Part shown: positions 53,124 through 62,673 of the stretch, piece by piece
Layout: each line of letters opens with the position of its first letter
Position numbering within the stretch: position 1 is the stretch's first letter
DNA from: Streptomyces meridianus
GTDB lineage: Bacteria > Actinomycetota > Actinomycetes > Streptomycetales > Streptomycetaceae
DNA: 64,000 nt
Direction of reading: 5' to 3'
Assembly (NCBI RefSeq): GCF_023703325.1
Contig: NZ_JAMQGM010000045.1
Location: 62,001 to 126,000 of the forward strand
Made by a program: the position numbers and the translations under genes
Notes under the pieces: generated by a model
What the model saw: the letters and a program-made list of their open reading frames with translations, nothing else
Database searches by the model: none
What the model was told of the DNA's origin: nothing

Positions 53124-53324
53124 GGACCCGAACTGTCAGCCACTCGAGATCGCCACTGATCAATTTCGGGCAACTTCCCGAAGGCCGACACGACGGCCAA
53201 CCGTCACTCACCGTGGCGACGTCACGGAATCTGAGCCAGAACCAGCTTTCACGAACAACTGACGTCACCAACTACCGACAGAACCAGCGCGCCCTCTGGG
53301 GCGCGTGGACGGTCCCGAGCCAGC

Positions 53325-56300
53325 CTAGGTGATCGCCCGATCGATCTCGTGGTCCCTACCACAGCGCAGGGTCATCACTCGGGTCTTCTCCTCGATCTTA
53401 TGCAGCAGGAAAAGCTCCCGTGTGTCGCACTCTGGGCAGACTTCGACCCGCGCGACGGGCCATAGGTCCAGCAGCGCGGTGGATGAGAGGCCCTCCACGT
53501 AGATGCGGTTCGGCTCCACGGTGCCCGCGCGCGGGCGCTCAAAGGGCTCCCAGTCCGGATGGCTGCCTCGCAGCCGTCGCCCGGTGACGGCGAACTGCCC
53601 CTTGCCGATGTACGCGCACGCGTCGACCAAGTCCCAGTGGAGGCTGGACAGCCACCCCGCCGCTTCAAGAGCCGCGACGACCACGCGCTCCAGAGCGCTG
53701 ACCTCCCGCTCCAGTTCGTGCTCCGGCTGAACCCTTGTCTTGTGACCGGAGTGGTTTCTCATTCCCGCCAGCTGGGTCAGCGGCCCGACTGCTCCGACGG
53801 CATCCAGCGCCCCTTCCAGTTCGGGGAGTTCGGGGATGGGACCAGCATCGACCAGGGCCGTGATCTGGTTGTTCCATTTCCCGAACGTCACGCCATCACC
53901 CAAGGTGAAGGGACGGCGCAGCGCCTTGGTGAAGCTCTGTTGGCGGTCGATCAGGACGGCTAGGGAGAGTACACCTACACAGCGCGCCACGCTCTCCCCG
54001 AGTTTGAGTAGGGCGTCCTTGCGCTGAGCAAGTGTCGTGGCGGTGCGGTGCTGCCGGGCCAGTGCTGCCACGTGATACGGATAGCTCCACTCGGCCCGCC
54101 ATATCGGGTCCCCGAGCGGCTTGGACAGTTCCCCGATAATGCGAGCCTCGGATGCGGCAGCCCGGGCCGCGCGGCGTATCTCGTCGATGCCAGCACGCGG
54201 GTTACGGAACACAGTCGGCAGGATCCTGGACGTGCTGTTACTGAGGGCGGTCCTGCCGCTATCAAGGTCTTCCAGGAGAGCGTTGAACGTCGGATCCTTG
54301 ATGAGCGCGACCGGCACGGGCGAGTACATGGAGAGACGCGAAACCACGGTGCCCTCGTCATTTGCTCCGGTCCGCAGCCACTCACACAGGGCGCGACCGC
54401 TGTGACCGATGGGGCGCAGCACTGTGAGCAGTGTCGCTGCGTCCCCGAACTCCGGTGGCAATAGGCGCCAATTGCCCGACTGCCCCACCACGTCTCCGCC
54501 CGTGCAGGCAGCCAGTGACTGCACCCGCCAGTTGAAGTCGCCGGTATCGGAGGCGTCTGGGAGATCCGCTGCGGTCGTGGCCGTCTGAAGGTCACGACCA
54601 CGCAGTAGGGGCACACCCTCCGTCGCTTCTTTGGTAATTGGGCGGGTTGGTACCTTTCGCGCCACCGTGGAGAGCGGCCCGAAGCCTGTACCGGGTCTAC
54701 TGGTCAGGAATGGGGCCTGCGGTAGTGCGTATCCGATCCTGCTGCTGTTCGGGTCAGTCCACGCATCCGGGTACTCGGGTGTTATCTCGCGCTGCATGAA
54801 CTTCTGCACGTCCTGATGCAGCGGCACCCGCACGTGGTGGCGTAGCTCGAGGTCCGGCATTTTCCGCCCTCGGCCGTCCGTCTGGACCTCACCCTCCGGG
54901 TCAGGGACAGCAACGACACTGCGTACGAGGATCTGCAGCGGGCGGGCGAGCGCGACCTGTAGCCCTGCGTCTTGCAATGCCGTCGAGAAGTCGCTCTCAA
55001 AGGCGGTCCAGGTACGCCAGGTCCCACCGGTCAGCGCGCGCAGGGCGCGCACCAGGGCGTCAGCTCCGTCGAAACGCGTCAGCGCCTTCGCCGACTCCAC
55101 GGTGTCGACAGTCCCGGCACTCACTGTGAAGTGCTGCCGGAGCGGTTGGTCGACCGTGAACGCCCGGTATCCGAGTTCGGCGACGTCGAGCAGCAACGTG
55201 GTGTCGTCACCGTCGGCTGCCCGCTCCTCCCCGGCCCCTGCGCCGAGTGCTGCCTCGTAGCGTTGCACGATCTGGGAGATGTGCTGGTCGGTGATGTAGT
55301 GCTGTCTGCTGCCTAGCGGTCTGCGTAGCGTCGCACACTGGTCGCGTGCGTCCAGCGCGATGATCTTCCCCCGTAGTTGTGGCTGTTTGCGGTTGGTCAG
55401 CAGCCAGATGTACATGGGAACCTTGGTGTTTGGCCACAGCTGCCCGGGCAGGGCGACTACTCCCTCCAGCAGCTCCCGCTCCAAGAGCCACCGCCGAATT
55501 TCCGATTCACCGGAACCAGCGCCGCCCCGGTGCAGGGGGGTGGCGCTAAGAAGGACGGCGGCCCGCGCACCGCCTCTATCGGCGGGCTGCATATGGGCGA
55601 CGACGTGCTGGACGAAAAGCAGCGAGCTGTCGGAAGTCATTGGTGTGCCTGCCCCGAAGCGCCCGTCGGGGCCTAGCTCCCGCGCCTCGCGCATGACCTC
55701 TTCCTGCTGTCGCCTCCATTCAAGGCCGATCGGCGGGGCCGCCAGCAGGTAGTCGAACGTCTCGCCGCGGTGCCGGTCGTCTGTGAGGACGTCCCCTTGC
55801 ACGATGCCGCTTGGATTGGCGCCTTTCATCATCCGTACGGAACGAGCGATCGCGTACGTGTGCTGGTTTATTTCCTGGCCGGTGACCACCAGTTCGGAGG
55901 AGCTTCCCGCACCCCTCAGAACGTCCTCAGCGGCGGATAGCAGGCTGCCGGTGCCGCAGCATGGGTCGTACAGTCGAATAGGCGAGAGAGCGTGAGCCAG
56001 CGCTGGGAGGTCCGGACCGAGCAGCAGCCGGGTGGTCAGCGAGCTCACGTCCTGTGGGCTCGTGAACTCGCCCAGGATCTCGGGCGACGCTTCATCAAAG
56101 CGGCGCAACAGGTCTTCGTACTGCTGCCCCATCTGCTGGTCGGAAACTGCGGTGGGGCTCAGATCGAGCTCGGCGAACAGGGACACCACAGCCTTCAGGA
56201 TCCCCGTTTTTGCCAGAAGCTGGATTGTTTCCTTGAAGCCGAACGAATCCAGCACTTCCACGACGTCGGTGGGAAAGCCTTGGACGAACTGGTGCACGTT

Positions 56301-56690
56301 CTCCGAGAGCGGCACATCGGCATTCCGGGGCGTATCACCGTCGGCGTTCCGCAGCAGTCCGCTGAGCCCGTTGGCAAAACGGGGATCGTCCGGGATGAAC
56401 GGCGAGCCTTGTCCGCTCCACTTCTCAGTGGGGGGATGGCTTATCTCACCGGTCTTACACTTGCCGCCGACCGTAGAGGTGACCTCGCTGCTGGCTGCCG
56501 CGTCGTGACTATCAATGCCTGTTACGGCATGCCACTGGTCTGCCTTGTGCTGACGCAGACAGTCCATGCGGCGTAGCACGGTGAAGGGCAGCACCACACT
56601 GCCATAGTCGATCGCCCTCACTTTGCCCCGCAGCAGATCCGCCACGGACCAGAAGAAGTCCGCCCGCGCGCCGTCCCCGTCCCCGATCAT
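53325..56690 (-). CDS. HsdM-like protein with degenerate catalytic motif and C-terminal HEPN-like domain
   Basis: 1121 residues. Residues 1-160 resemble HsdM_N; the SAM-binding motif DPCCGTGSL is at about 242-250. Motif IV is AAPPI (about 317-321) where active N6-adenine methylases have NPPF/Y, so the catalytic Asn is missing. Around 685-775 there is an HsdS-like stretch (CTGGDVVGQSGNWRLLPP). Near 870-1020 are helices with RNHSGH (978-983), an RxxxxH HEPN ribonuclease motif. A zinc-ribbon-like pair CPEC...CGRDH ends it. No hsdR is near. Candidate single-gene defence protein. Nothing recognisable lies in 56691-56876. Confidence 0.7.
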   Translation of the reverse strand: MIGDGDGARADFFWSVADLLRGKVRAIDYGSVVLPFTVLRRMDCLRQHKADQWHAVTGIDSHDAAASSEVTSTVGGKCKTGEISHPPTEKWSGQGSPFIPDDPRFANGLSGLLRNADGDTPRNADVPLSENVHQFVQGFPTDVVEVLDSFGFKETIQLLAKTGILKAVVSLFAELDLSPTAVSDQQMGQQYEDLLRRFDEASPEILGEFTSPQDVSSLTTRLLLGPDLPALAHALSPIRLYDPCCGTGSLLSAAEDVLRGAGSSSELVVTGQEINQHTYAIARSVRMMKGANPSGIVQGDVLTDDRHRGETFDYLLAAPPIGLEWRRQQEEVMREARELGPDGRFGAGTPMTSDSSLLFVQHVVAHMQPADRGGARAAVLLSATPLHRGGAGSGESEIRRWLLERELLEGVVALPGQLWPNTKVPMYIWLLTNRKQPQLRGKIIALDARDQCATLRRPLGSRQHYITDQHISQIVQRYEAALGAGAGEERAADGDDTTLLLDVAELGYRAFTVDQPLRQHFTVSAGTVDTVESAKALTRFDGADALVRALRALTGGTWRTWTAFESDFSTALQDAGLQVALARPLQILVRSVVAVPDPEGEVQTDGRGRKMPDLELRHHVRVPLHQDVQKFMQREITPEYPDAWTDPNSSRIGYALPQAPFLTSRPGTGFGPLSTVARKVPTRPITKEATEGVPLLRGRDLQTATTAADLPDASDTGDFNWRVQSLAACTGGDVVGQSGNWRLLPPEFGDAATLLTVLRPIGHSGRALCEWLRTGANDEGTVVSRLSMYSPVPVALIKDPTFNALLEDLDSGRTALSNSTSRILPTVFRNPRAGIDEIRRAARAAASEARIIGELSKPLGDPIWRAEWSYPYHVAALARQHRTATTLAQRKDALLKLGESVARCVGVLSLAVLIDRQQSFTKALRRPFTLGDGVTFGKWNNQITALVDAGPIPELPELEGALDAVGAVGPLTQLAGMRNHSGHKTRVQPEHELEREVSALERVVVAALEAAGWLSSLHWDLVDACAYIGKGQFAVTGRRLRGSHPDWEPFERPRAGTVEPNRIYVEGLSSTALLDLWPVARVEVCPECDTRELFLLHKIEEKTRVMTLRCGRDHEIDRAIT

Positions 56691-56876
56691 TCACCCTCCC
56701 CAGCCCGGCGGCCCCCGCCGCCTGGATGTCGGCCATCATCTCATCTGGGGGTACGCCGGCAGACCCGGCAGCCAACCATGGGAAGGCCACCAGACTCGCA
56801 GTCTGTCAGGGGAATCTGGAGCTCTAACCAACGCTCCGGAGTGTCCCGACACTCCTGAATCCGACAGATGATTTGC

Positions 56877-57173
56877 CTAATGAACGGCCAGGAAATGCCA
56901 GGTATTGCCCGCGTACGCAGAGTCGGGGTGGCGCAGACCGAGGAGGATCTGTCCGTGCTCGTCCTGGAGGTAGAGGTGGACACCGACGATGTGCAGCTCG
57001 GTCCCCTCCGGTGCCTCGTCTCGCGGTGTGTGCACGCTGCTCGCCGGGCCCTTACCGGCGGGGTGCTGGGCCGCGTGCCGGCGGATCAGGTCACCGGTGC
57101 CGGGGCTCAGGCGCAGCCGGTCGAGCATGTCGGGAGTGAACCACCGCAGAAGCACGCCCTCTCGCAGGTCCAC
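56877..57173 (-). pseudogene. NUDIX fragment
   Basis: 98 residues; HIVGVHLYLQDEHGQILLGL and NTWHFLAVH match the start of a NUDIX domain, but the frame stops at TAG just before the GG...REXXEE box. Probably cut by the event that placed the HsdM-like gene. Starts 18 bases after the tandem NUDIX gene. Confidence 0.6.
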
Positions 57174-57191
57174 CCGGCCGGGATCCCCTTG

Positions 57192-58037
57192 TCAGCGGCC
57201 TGCGTAGACCTGGATGGGCACTGCGAGGCCGTCGATGTTCGTCGCCTTCTCCACGGCGTAGGGCGTCAGGTCTGCGGGCTTCAGACCTGGGGCTTCCTCG
57301 GCGAGCTCCCGCCGCAGGGTCGCTTCCAGGCAGGAGTCACCCCTCTCTCGGCCGCCACCAAGGAGCGCGAACGATCCTGGTTCCCAGATGCCGTCACGCT
57401 GATCCCGAAGGTGGAGCAGGTAGCATCCGTGGCCGTCGTGGATGAGAGCGGACGCGTTGACGGGCTCTGACCGCCCGTCGAGCTCCGATTCCAAGAGCTT
57501 CGCGCGCAGCGTCGGGGACATGACGTCGGCGAACGCGAGCCACTGGGCACCGGAGACCTCCTCCTCCTGCAGCGCGAGCGGTGGCGGCTGTTCGGCTGTG
57601 AGGTAGAACGCGAAGCGGAAGTCGACGTGCTGGTGCCGTGGTTCGCCCTTGGCCGGATTGGCGTCGATGTCGTGGACGTCGATGTCGATCGGAGCACCGA
57701 GGAACTGCGGAGTCAGGCACAGGGCCCCGGGGCGGAGGCCGGTTTCCTCGCACCCTTCTCGCAGGGCCGCAGCCAGAAGGGTCCGATCACCCGCCTCGAC
57801 GTGGCCGCCCGGCGCGAGCAGCAGCCCTGACACCTTGTGAGGGATGTGCAGCACGCGTCGGTGGCGGTCGATGACGACCGCGCTGCAGGTGACGTGACCT
57901 GGCAATGTTGCACGGCTGGACGGATCTTCGGGGCCGTCCAGGATGGCCGTCAGCCCGGCCAGGGCCTCCCGCTCATGCGGATGCCGGACGAGATACGCCG
58001 CGACGGTCGCGCGGATGTTGGAACGGATGGGCGGCAC
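57192..58037 (-). CDS. Tandem NUDIX hydrolase
   Basis: 281 residues with two NUDIX boxes: GGHVEAGDRTLLAAALREGC (then EET) near 76-98, and GGGRERGDSCLEATLRRELA (then EE) near 230-252. NUDIX enzymes hydrolyse nucleoside diphosphates linked to other groups. The double domain is unusual. Same strand as the ABC exporter; an 11-bp hairpin lies between. Confidence 0.75.
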   Translation of the reverse strand: MPPIRSNIRATVAAYLVRHPHEREALAGLTAILDGPEDPSSRATLPGHVTCSAVVIDRHRRVLHIPHKVSGLLLAPGGHVEAGDRTLLAAALREGCEETGLRPGALCLTPQFLGAPIDIDVHDIDANPAKGEPRHQHVDFRFAFYLTAEQPPPLALQEEEVSGAQWLAFADVMSPTLRAKLLESELDGRSEPVNASALIHDGHGCYLLHLRDQRDGIWEPGSFALLGGGRERGDSCLEATLRRELAEEAPGLKPADLTPYAVEKATNIDGLAVPIQVYAGR

Positions 58038-58102
58038 GTCATCACCTCGAAGTCGTGGAACAGGTCGTGGGCGGGCCTGGATCGATTGACGGAGTGCGTG
58101 AC

Positions 58103-58137
58103 AGCCCGGCTGTAGGCGAAATCAGCACAGCCGGGCT
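58103..58137. terminator. Hairpin between ABC transporter and NUDIX genes
   Basis: AGCCCGGCTGT and its exact complement ACAGCCGGGCT with a 13-base loop. It overlaps the end of a 13-codon frame (58122-58163, MSLPMSLEEARLC) whose ATG overlaps the ABC stop. Attenuator or terminator. Confidence 0.6.
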
Positions 58138-58159
58138 TCCTCCAGGGACATGGGGAGGC

Positions 58160-60193
58160 TCATGCGCGTGTTCCGTGCTTCTCGCCGTCCGGATCGGAGG
58201 TGACCTGGTAGGACAGCAGCTGCTGGAACAAGCCTCCTTGTTCGGCGAGTTCCGGGTAGGTGCCTTCCTGCACGATCCTGCCTTCGTCCAGGACCACGAT
58301 CCGGTCGGCCACGGCGACGTTGGTGATGCGGTGGGTCACCAGCAGCACCACCCGGTCCTGCGCCAGGTCCCGTAGCCGCTGGAAGATCCGGAACTCGGCG
58401 CGGGGATCCAGGTTCGCGGTCGGTTCGTCGAGAACCAGTAGCCCGGCCTGGCGGAAGAACGCTCGTCCGAGAGCGATGCGCTGCCACTGGCCGCCGCTCA
58501 ACTCCTCGCCGTTGAGCCATTCACGGGCGAGGAGGGTGTCCAGACCGGCCCCGAGCTCGTCGACGACCTCGTCGGCGCCGGCGGCCTCGCACGCCTCGCG
58601 CACCGCCGCGTCGCCTCGCGGCGAGGGCTGTCCGAGCGTGATGTTCTCCCGCACCGTCAGGGGCCAGTGCGCGTAGTCCTGTGGCACCAGGGCGACCTGC
58701 TGCCACAGTGCCTGCGGGTCGGCGTCGCCGGTGGGGCTACCGTCCCAGAGCACCTGCCCGTCCGTGGGCAGGTACAGGCCGCTGACCAGCTTCGACAGAG
58801 TCGACTTCCCCGAGCCGTTGAAGCCGACCAGGGCGGTGATCTCACCTCGGCGCAGGGTGAGCGAGACATCGGAGAGCGCGTTCCGGTCTTTGCCCGCGTA
58901 GCGGTGGGAGACGGATTGGATCTCGATCTTCTTCGGCGGCTCGGGCCGGCGCTCGCCGCGGCGCATGCGGAAGCCGCCGGCCTTGTCGAGGAATCCGCTC
59001 CAGTCGTCCATGTAGAGCCCCGTGCGCACGGCTCGTGCCCCGACGGCGACCAGTCCGCGGACCGACTGCCCGACCGTCTGCAAGGCGAAGACGGCCGTCC
59101 CGGCGTGCCCGACACGGATGCGGCTGGTCGCCAGCAGCCACACGACTGCCGCCCACACGATCGTCGATCCCACGCCGCCGCACAGGGCGCCGACGAGAGA
59201 CATGCGGGCTCCCTTGTCGGCCGCGGCACGGTCCTCACGATTGATCCGGGCGACTGTCTGCCGGTACCGGCCCGAGAGGAAGTCGGCCATGGTGCCGGCG
59301 CGGATCTGGTCGGCGGCGTCCTTGGTGTAGATGTGCCAGCGCAGCACCGACAGCATCCGCTGGTCGCCGTTGCTGCGCAGGTTCGCCAGGTAGCGCACCC
59401 GGGCGGCGCTGACCTGGGCCAGGGCCTGCGGAAGGCTGGCCGCCACCAGGAGCGGCAGGAGGACCCAGTGCACCCCGGCCAGCACGACCGCCCCGGCGAG
59501 GAAGGACGCCCCCGAGGCGATCAGATCCTGCCCCTCGTCGATCAGGTTCCCGGTGACCTGCGCTCCGCGGTCGGCGGCCTCGCGGTCTCGGTTGAAGTCC
59601 GGCTCGTCGTAGGCACACAGCTCCACCTGGGCACAGCCCGTGAGCAGCATCTGCTCGGCCTCGCGCGACATCATCGGGCCCAGCCGCGAGGATAGCCAGC
59701 TGACGGTGATCCCCAGCAGTGCGCGCACACCGGACGCACCGGCCAGCAGCGCCACCGACGGCCACGCCTGCAGGAGCCGGTGAAAGATGTCTCCGCTGCT
59801 CAGCAGGGCGGTCAGGGTGCCGGCGATGGCGATCAGCCCCAGGGCCTGCATCACGCCGGCCACCGCCTGGCACAGCAGGAGGCCGATGGTGGCCCGTCGG
59901 TCGACCCGCCAGGCGAGAGCCAGCGACCGGCGTACCAACTGCGGCAGACGACTGGCCATGTCGCGCATCCGAATCGAGCGGCCGGCCGCTTCACGGCTGC
60001 CGGTCAGGTCGACGTACCGCATCTGCAGTTCCGACTCGGTTGCTTCCGCGGCGGCGGGTGGCTCTTCTGCAGGGGGAACGGCCGGTCCGTCCTGCGACTT
60101 GGCAGGCATCGTGGCGGGCGGGGGCGGCAGCGCGGCGGTGCGCGGCCCCGGGACGCCGTTGGCTGATGCATTGGTGGGCTCGCTGTCGCTCAT
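58160..60193 (-). CDS. ABC exporter, fused membrane and ATPase domains
   Basis: 677 residues. A long Pro/Ala N-terminus, then about six membrane helices (110-370), and an ATPase with GFNGSGKST (Walker A), LSGGQWQR (signature) and LLVLDEPTANLD (Walker B) with the H-loop THR. No peptidase domain. Such half-transporters export peptides or lipids. Its neighbours are NUDIX genes, so a small-molecule role is also possible. Confidence 0.8.
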   Translation of the reverse strand: MSDSEPTNASANGVPGPRTAALPPPPATMPAKSQDGPAVPPAEEPPAAAEATESELQMRYVDLTGSREAAGRSIRMRDMASRLPQLVRRSLALAWRVDRRATIGLLLCQAVAGVMQALGLIAIAGTLTALLSSGDIFHRLLQAWPSVALLAGASGVRALLGITVSWLSSRLGPMMSREAEQMLLTGCAQVELCAYDEPDFNRDREAADRGAQVTGNLIDEGQDLIASGASFLAGAVVLAGVHWVLLPLLVAASLPQALAQVSAARVRYLANLRSNGDQRMLSVLRWHIYTKDAADQIRAGTMADFLSGRYRQTVARINREDRAAADKGARMSLVGALCGGVGSTIVWAAVVWLLATSRIRVGHAGTAVFALQTVGQSVRGLVAVGARAVRTGLYMDDWSGFLDKAGGFRMRRGERRPEPPKKIEIQSVSHRYAGKDRNALSDVSLTLRRGEITALVGFNGSGKSTLSKLVSGLYLPTDGQVLWDGSPTGDADPQALWQQVALVPQDYAHWPLTVRENITLGQPSPRGDAAVREACEAAGADEVVDELGAGLDTLLAREWLNGEELSGGQWQRIALGRAFFRQAGLLVLDEPTANLDPRAEFRIFQRLRDLAQDRVVLLVTHRITNVAVADRIVVLDEGRIVQEGTYPELAEQGGLFQQLLSYQVTSDPDGEKHGTRA

Positions 60194-60222
60194 ACCGACC
60201 GTCCCGTATCCGCTCCTGCTGA

Positions 60223-60240
60223 GTTGACGTTGCCGTCAAC
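60223..60240. promoter_or_regulatory. Operator-like inverted repeat upstream of the ABC exporter
   Basis: GTTGACG-TTGC-CGTCAAC, 7-bp arms, 30 bases before the ABC start. TTGACG itself is a good -35 match on either strand. The stretch to 60606 holds no gene. Confidence 0.4.
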
Positions 60241-60606
60241 ACCGTGCGTGATCGCGCAAGGCCGCCGTTCGAATCCAGGGGGCTGGTGCGTGGGTGCGGG
60301 TGCGGGGTGCATGGCGTCCTCCATCTGGGCGGTGAAGTGGCACTGGTGCTCTAGAAACGCGCCGGATCTGGTCCCGTCACGGCCTGATCGCGGGGCATTT
60401 TGTGAACACGAGTTCTCATGGCGGGGATTGGCCGCGCGGGCAGGGGCGGCCGGGTCTCAAACCCGTTCGATCAGGCAGAGTCACTCCTTCAGGGGGTTGC
60501 GTCGGGCGCCGAAACCAGGCTGGGCATGGCTGACCGGGCCGTGGCGGCAGGCCTCGCCACGCCCTACGGGGTGGACCGGGTTCAGCTCAGGGGAGTGGGC
60601 AGGTCG

Positions 60607-61080
60607 TCATGCCTCCCGGAGGTGGAAGGCAGTCGCCGGGAAGCGCCGCCCGTGGACCTGGAGGGCGATCGAGTACACGCCAGGAGCGAGCTTCACGGTG
60701 GCGGTCGAGCGCAACACGTGATCCTTGGCGAGTTGCAGTTCGTGGCCCGGCTCGGCGGTACCGCGCAGAAGGAAGTACACCTTCTCCCGCGGCTTGCCGC
60801 CCTGCGTCTTTGAGGAGATCACGAACATCACGTGTACCGGCGCAGCCGCCGTGCTGGTGAGGGCAGCAGAGAAGCGGAGCGTGCCGCCGTCGGACAGTTC
60901 GGTGCGCTCTAGCACCAGGGCGTCAGCTCGACTGGAGCGTCATGCGCGTAACCGAGGAAGGCGTACGCGGCCGGCCACCCCGCTTTCAACCTGCTGCGCA
61001 GAGCTTCCCGAGCGATGAACGCGAAGTGCTGGTCGGCGGCGCGGCCGGCCTCCTTCCAACGCTCGAGGGTGGCCAGCACT
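60607..61080 (-). pseudogene. DNA alkylation repair protein, C-terminal fragment (frameshifted)
   Basis: LVLATLERWKEAGRAADQHF and RLKAGWPAAYAFLGYAHDAP belong to the HEAT-repeat end of AlkD/AlkC-like proteins; one base later in another frame LERTELSDGGTLRFSAALTS and PGVYSIALQVHGRRF continue it to 60607. The two frames join near 60910. The 5' end is cut at about 61080 by inserted DNA; its N-terminal half is at 63.36-63.77 kb. Confidence 0.65.
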
Positions 61081-61084
61081 AAGT

Positions 61085-61098
61085 CCTGTCTGACAATG
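61085..61098. other. IS5-type end sequence bounding the insertion
   Basis: CCTGTCTGACAATG resembles CCTCTCTGATAATG at 62676-62689, the left end of the IS5 remnant, in the same orientation (12 of 14 match). It stands exactly where the DNA alkylation gene is interrupted. Confidence 0.5.
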
Positions 61099-61320
61099 GA
61101 TCTTGGGTGGGCTCGCGGAGCCAGAGGATGAGTGAGGCCCGGGACGTTGGCCCCACTCGATGCCGAGGTCACGGCCGAAGCCCAGCGTCTAGCGTGTGCT
61201 CGGCCTGGCTAGAACCGACGTTCGTAGCGATCGAGCCCTGAACAAGCGGTCGTCAACAAAGGCAGGGCAAGACAGCTCTTCCGCGTCCGGGACCGGCTAC
61301 ATGGATGGGAGAATCGTTCC

Positions 61321-62673
61321 ATGCCGGATCTCTCGCCTTCAGACGACTCGGATGCCAGGGCGTCCGCTCTCGACACCAGCGTCATCCCGCTCGGTGAGCG
61401 CGCCCTGCGGGGCGTTCTTAACCACGTGGTCGCTCTCGGCGACGAGGCCGAGGCGACCTACCTCGAGGTGAAGAGCCCTCTCGACATGAACAGCAAGGCG
61501 ACCGCGGCCAAGATCGCAAAGTTCCTCCTGGGCGCAGCGAACCGGCGTCCGGGCGAGGCTGCCCGACACTTCCACGGCTACGCGGTCTTGGTCATCGGCG
61601 CACAGAAGAACAGCGCTCCCGGAGTACCGCGCGGAACCGAGGCCCACGAGCTCGAGGACCGGCTCCGCCCCTACCTCGGGCCCCAGTTCCCGGCCTTCGA
61701 GTTCGGTCGGATCGGCATCGACTCCGACCACGAGGTCCTGTTCGTCATCGCCCAGCCGCCGGAGGATGGCCAGACGATCTTCCCGTGTCACAAGACCTAT
61801 CAGGGTGACGACCGCCGCGACAACATCGAGGACGGGGCGATCTACGTGCGAGGCACCAGCAACACGCGGCCCGCACGCTCCGGAGAGGTCCTGGCCCTCG
61901 TCGAGCGCGTCCGCCGGGGCGGGAAGCCACCGATTGACCTCGAGGTGCAACTGCTCGGCCCGATCTGCAGGGTCGACCGCGTGGACGAGATCCTGGAAAG
62001 CTTGCGCGGCTACGAAGAAGAGCAGTTCACCAAGCAGCCGACACCGGCTGAAGACGCCTTCGCCTCGACGTCGTTCAGATTGGCGTCGAACGTCTTCGGC
62101 AGCCCGGAACCGCTGTCGACGGAGGACCGGGAGCAGGCACTCGCCGCATGGCAGAGCAAGAAGGCCGAGCACATCGCGAAGGGTCGGGAGTACTTCCTGG
62201 GCGTCGGGATGCCGGGTGCTGGCGTCCAAGTGGTCAGCCGCGATCGTTTCGTGGCCAAGCCGCACCTGATTCTGACGTTCCATAACTGCGAGGTGCTGGA
62301 TTACCTCGACCCGGACGACGCCGACTTCGAGAAGGCCGTCGAACCAGTGCTGCGGCCGCACGATCCGTTCTCGCCGAGCTTCGACTACTCGACTCTCCGA
62401 CCCCTCCCACGGGAGTATCCCGTGACCTGGAGCACCCACGGCGAGGACGCAGAAGTTGTGCTCACTCCGGAGTCGTTCCGCCCGAACGTACCCTGGACAA
62501 GCGACCAAGACGACTACGTGATCAGGGACCCTCAGGCCAGTTCGGTGGAGGTCTCGTGGAAACTTACCGAGGATGGCAACGACGCGGTGGCGAGTGGTGA
62601 GCTCCGGGTACCCACCGATCCCCTCGTCGACGCGGCCGACCTGTTCAAGTCGGTCTTCCTCGGCACGGACTAG
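61321..62673 (+). CDS. Schlafen/AlbA_2-domain protein
   Basis: 450 residues. TYLEVKSPLDMNSKATAAKI, AKFLLGAANRRPGE, GYAVLVIGAQ and EDGAIYVRGTSNTRPA are the marks of an AlbA_2/Schlafen N-terminal domain, which in bacteria is linked to RNA or nucleotide binding and some defence genes. The C-terminal half is of unknown type. It is inserted, with an IS5 remnant, into the alkylation repair gene; its TAG abuts the IS end. Confidence 0.7.
   Translation: MPDLSPSDDSDARASALDTSVIPLGERALRGVLNHVVALGDEAEATYLEVKSPLDMNSKATAAKIAKFLLGAANRRPGEAARHFHGYAVLVIGAQKNSAPGVPRGTEAHELEDRLRPYLGPQFPAFEFGRIGIDSDHEVLFVIAQPPEDGQTIFPCHKTYQGDDRRDNIEDGAIYVRGTSNTRPARSGEVLALVERVRRGGKPPIDLEVQLLGPICRVDRVDEILESLRGYEEEQFTKQPTPAEDAFASTSFRLASNVFGSPEPLSTEDREQALAAWQSKKAEHIAKGREYFLGVGMPGAGVQVVSRDRFVAKPHLILTFHNCEVLDYLDPDDADFEKAVEPVLRPHDPFSPSFDYSTLRPLPREYPVTWSTHGEDAEVVLTPESFRPNVPWTSDQDDYVIRDPQASSVEVSWKLTEDGNDAVASGELRVPTDPLVDAADLFKSVFLGTD

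Larger units (their letters stand above)
52457..53244. mobile_element. Decayed ISL3-like element with 18-bp inverted ends
   Basis: TGGTTCTGGCTCAGATTC at 52457-52474 is repeated as its complement at 53227-53244. Between lie the 5' part of an ISL3 transposase and the 3' part of a HIT gene, both on the minus strand. No matching 8-bp flanking duplication is seen, so the element has rearranged. Confidence 0.65.

Noticed and set aside
53325..56690. Complete type I restriction system
   Set aside because: No hsdR or separate hsdS gene is present and the methylase catalytic motif is degenerate.
56691..56876. tRNA gene or attachment site
   Set aside because: Short complementary blocks exist but no cloverleaf, anticodon arm or CCA-type end could be drawn.
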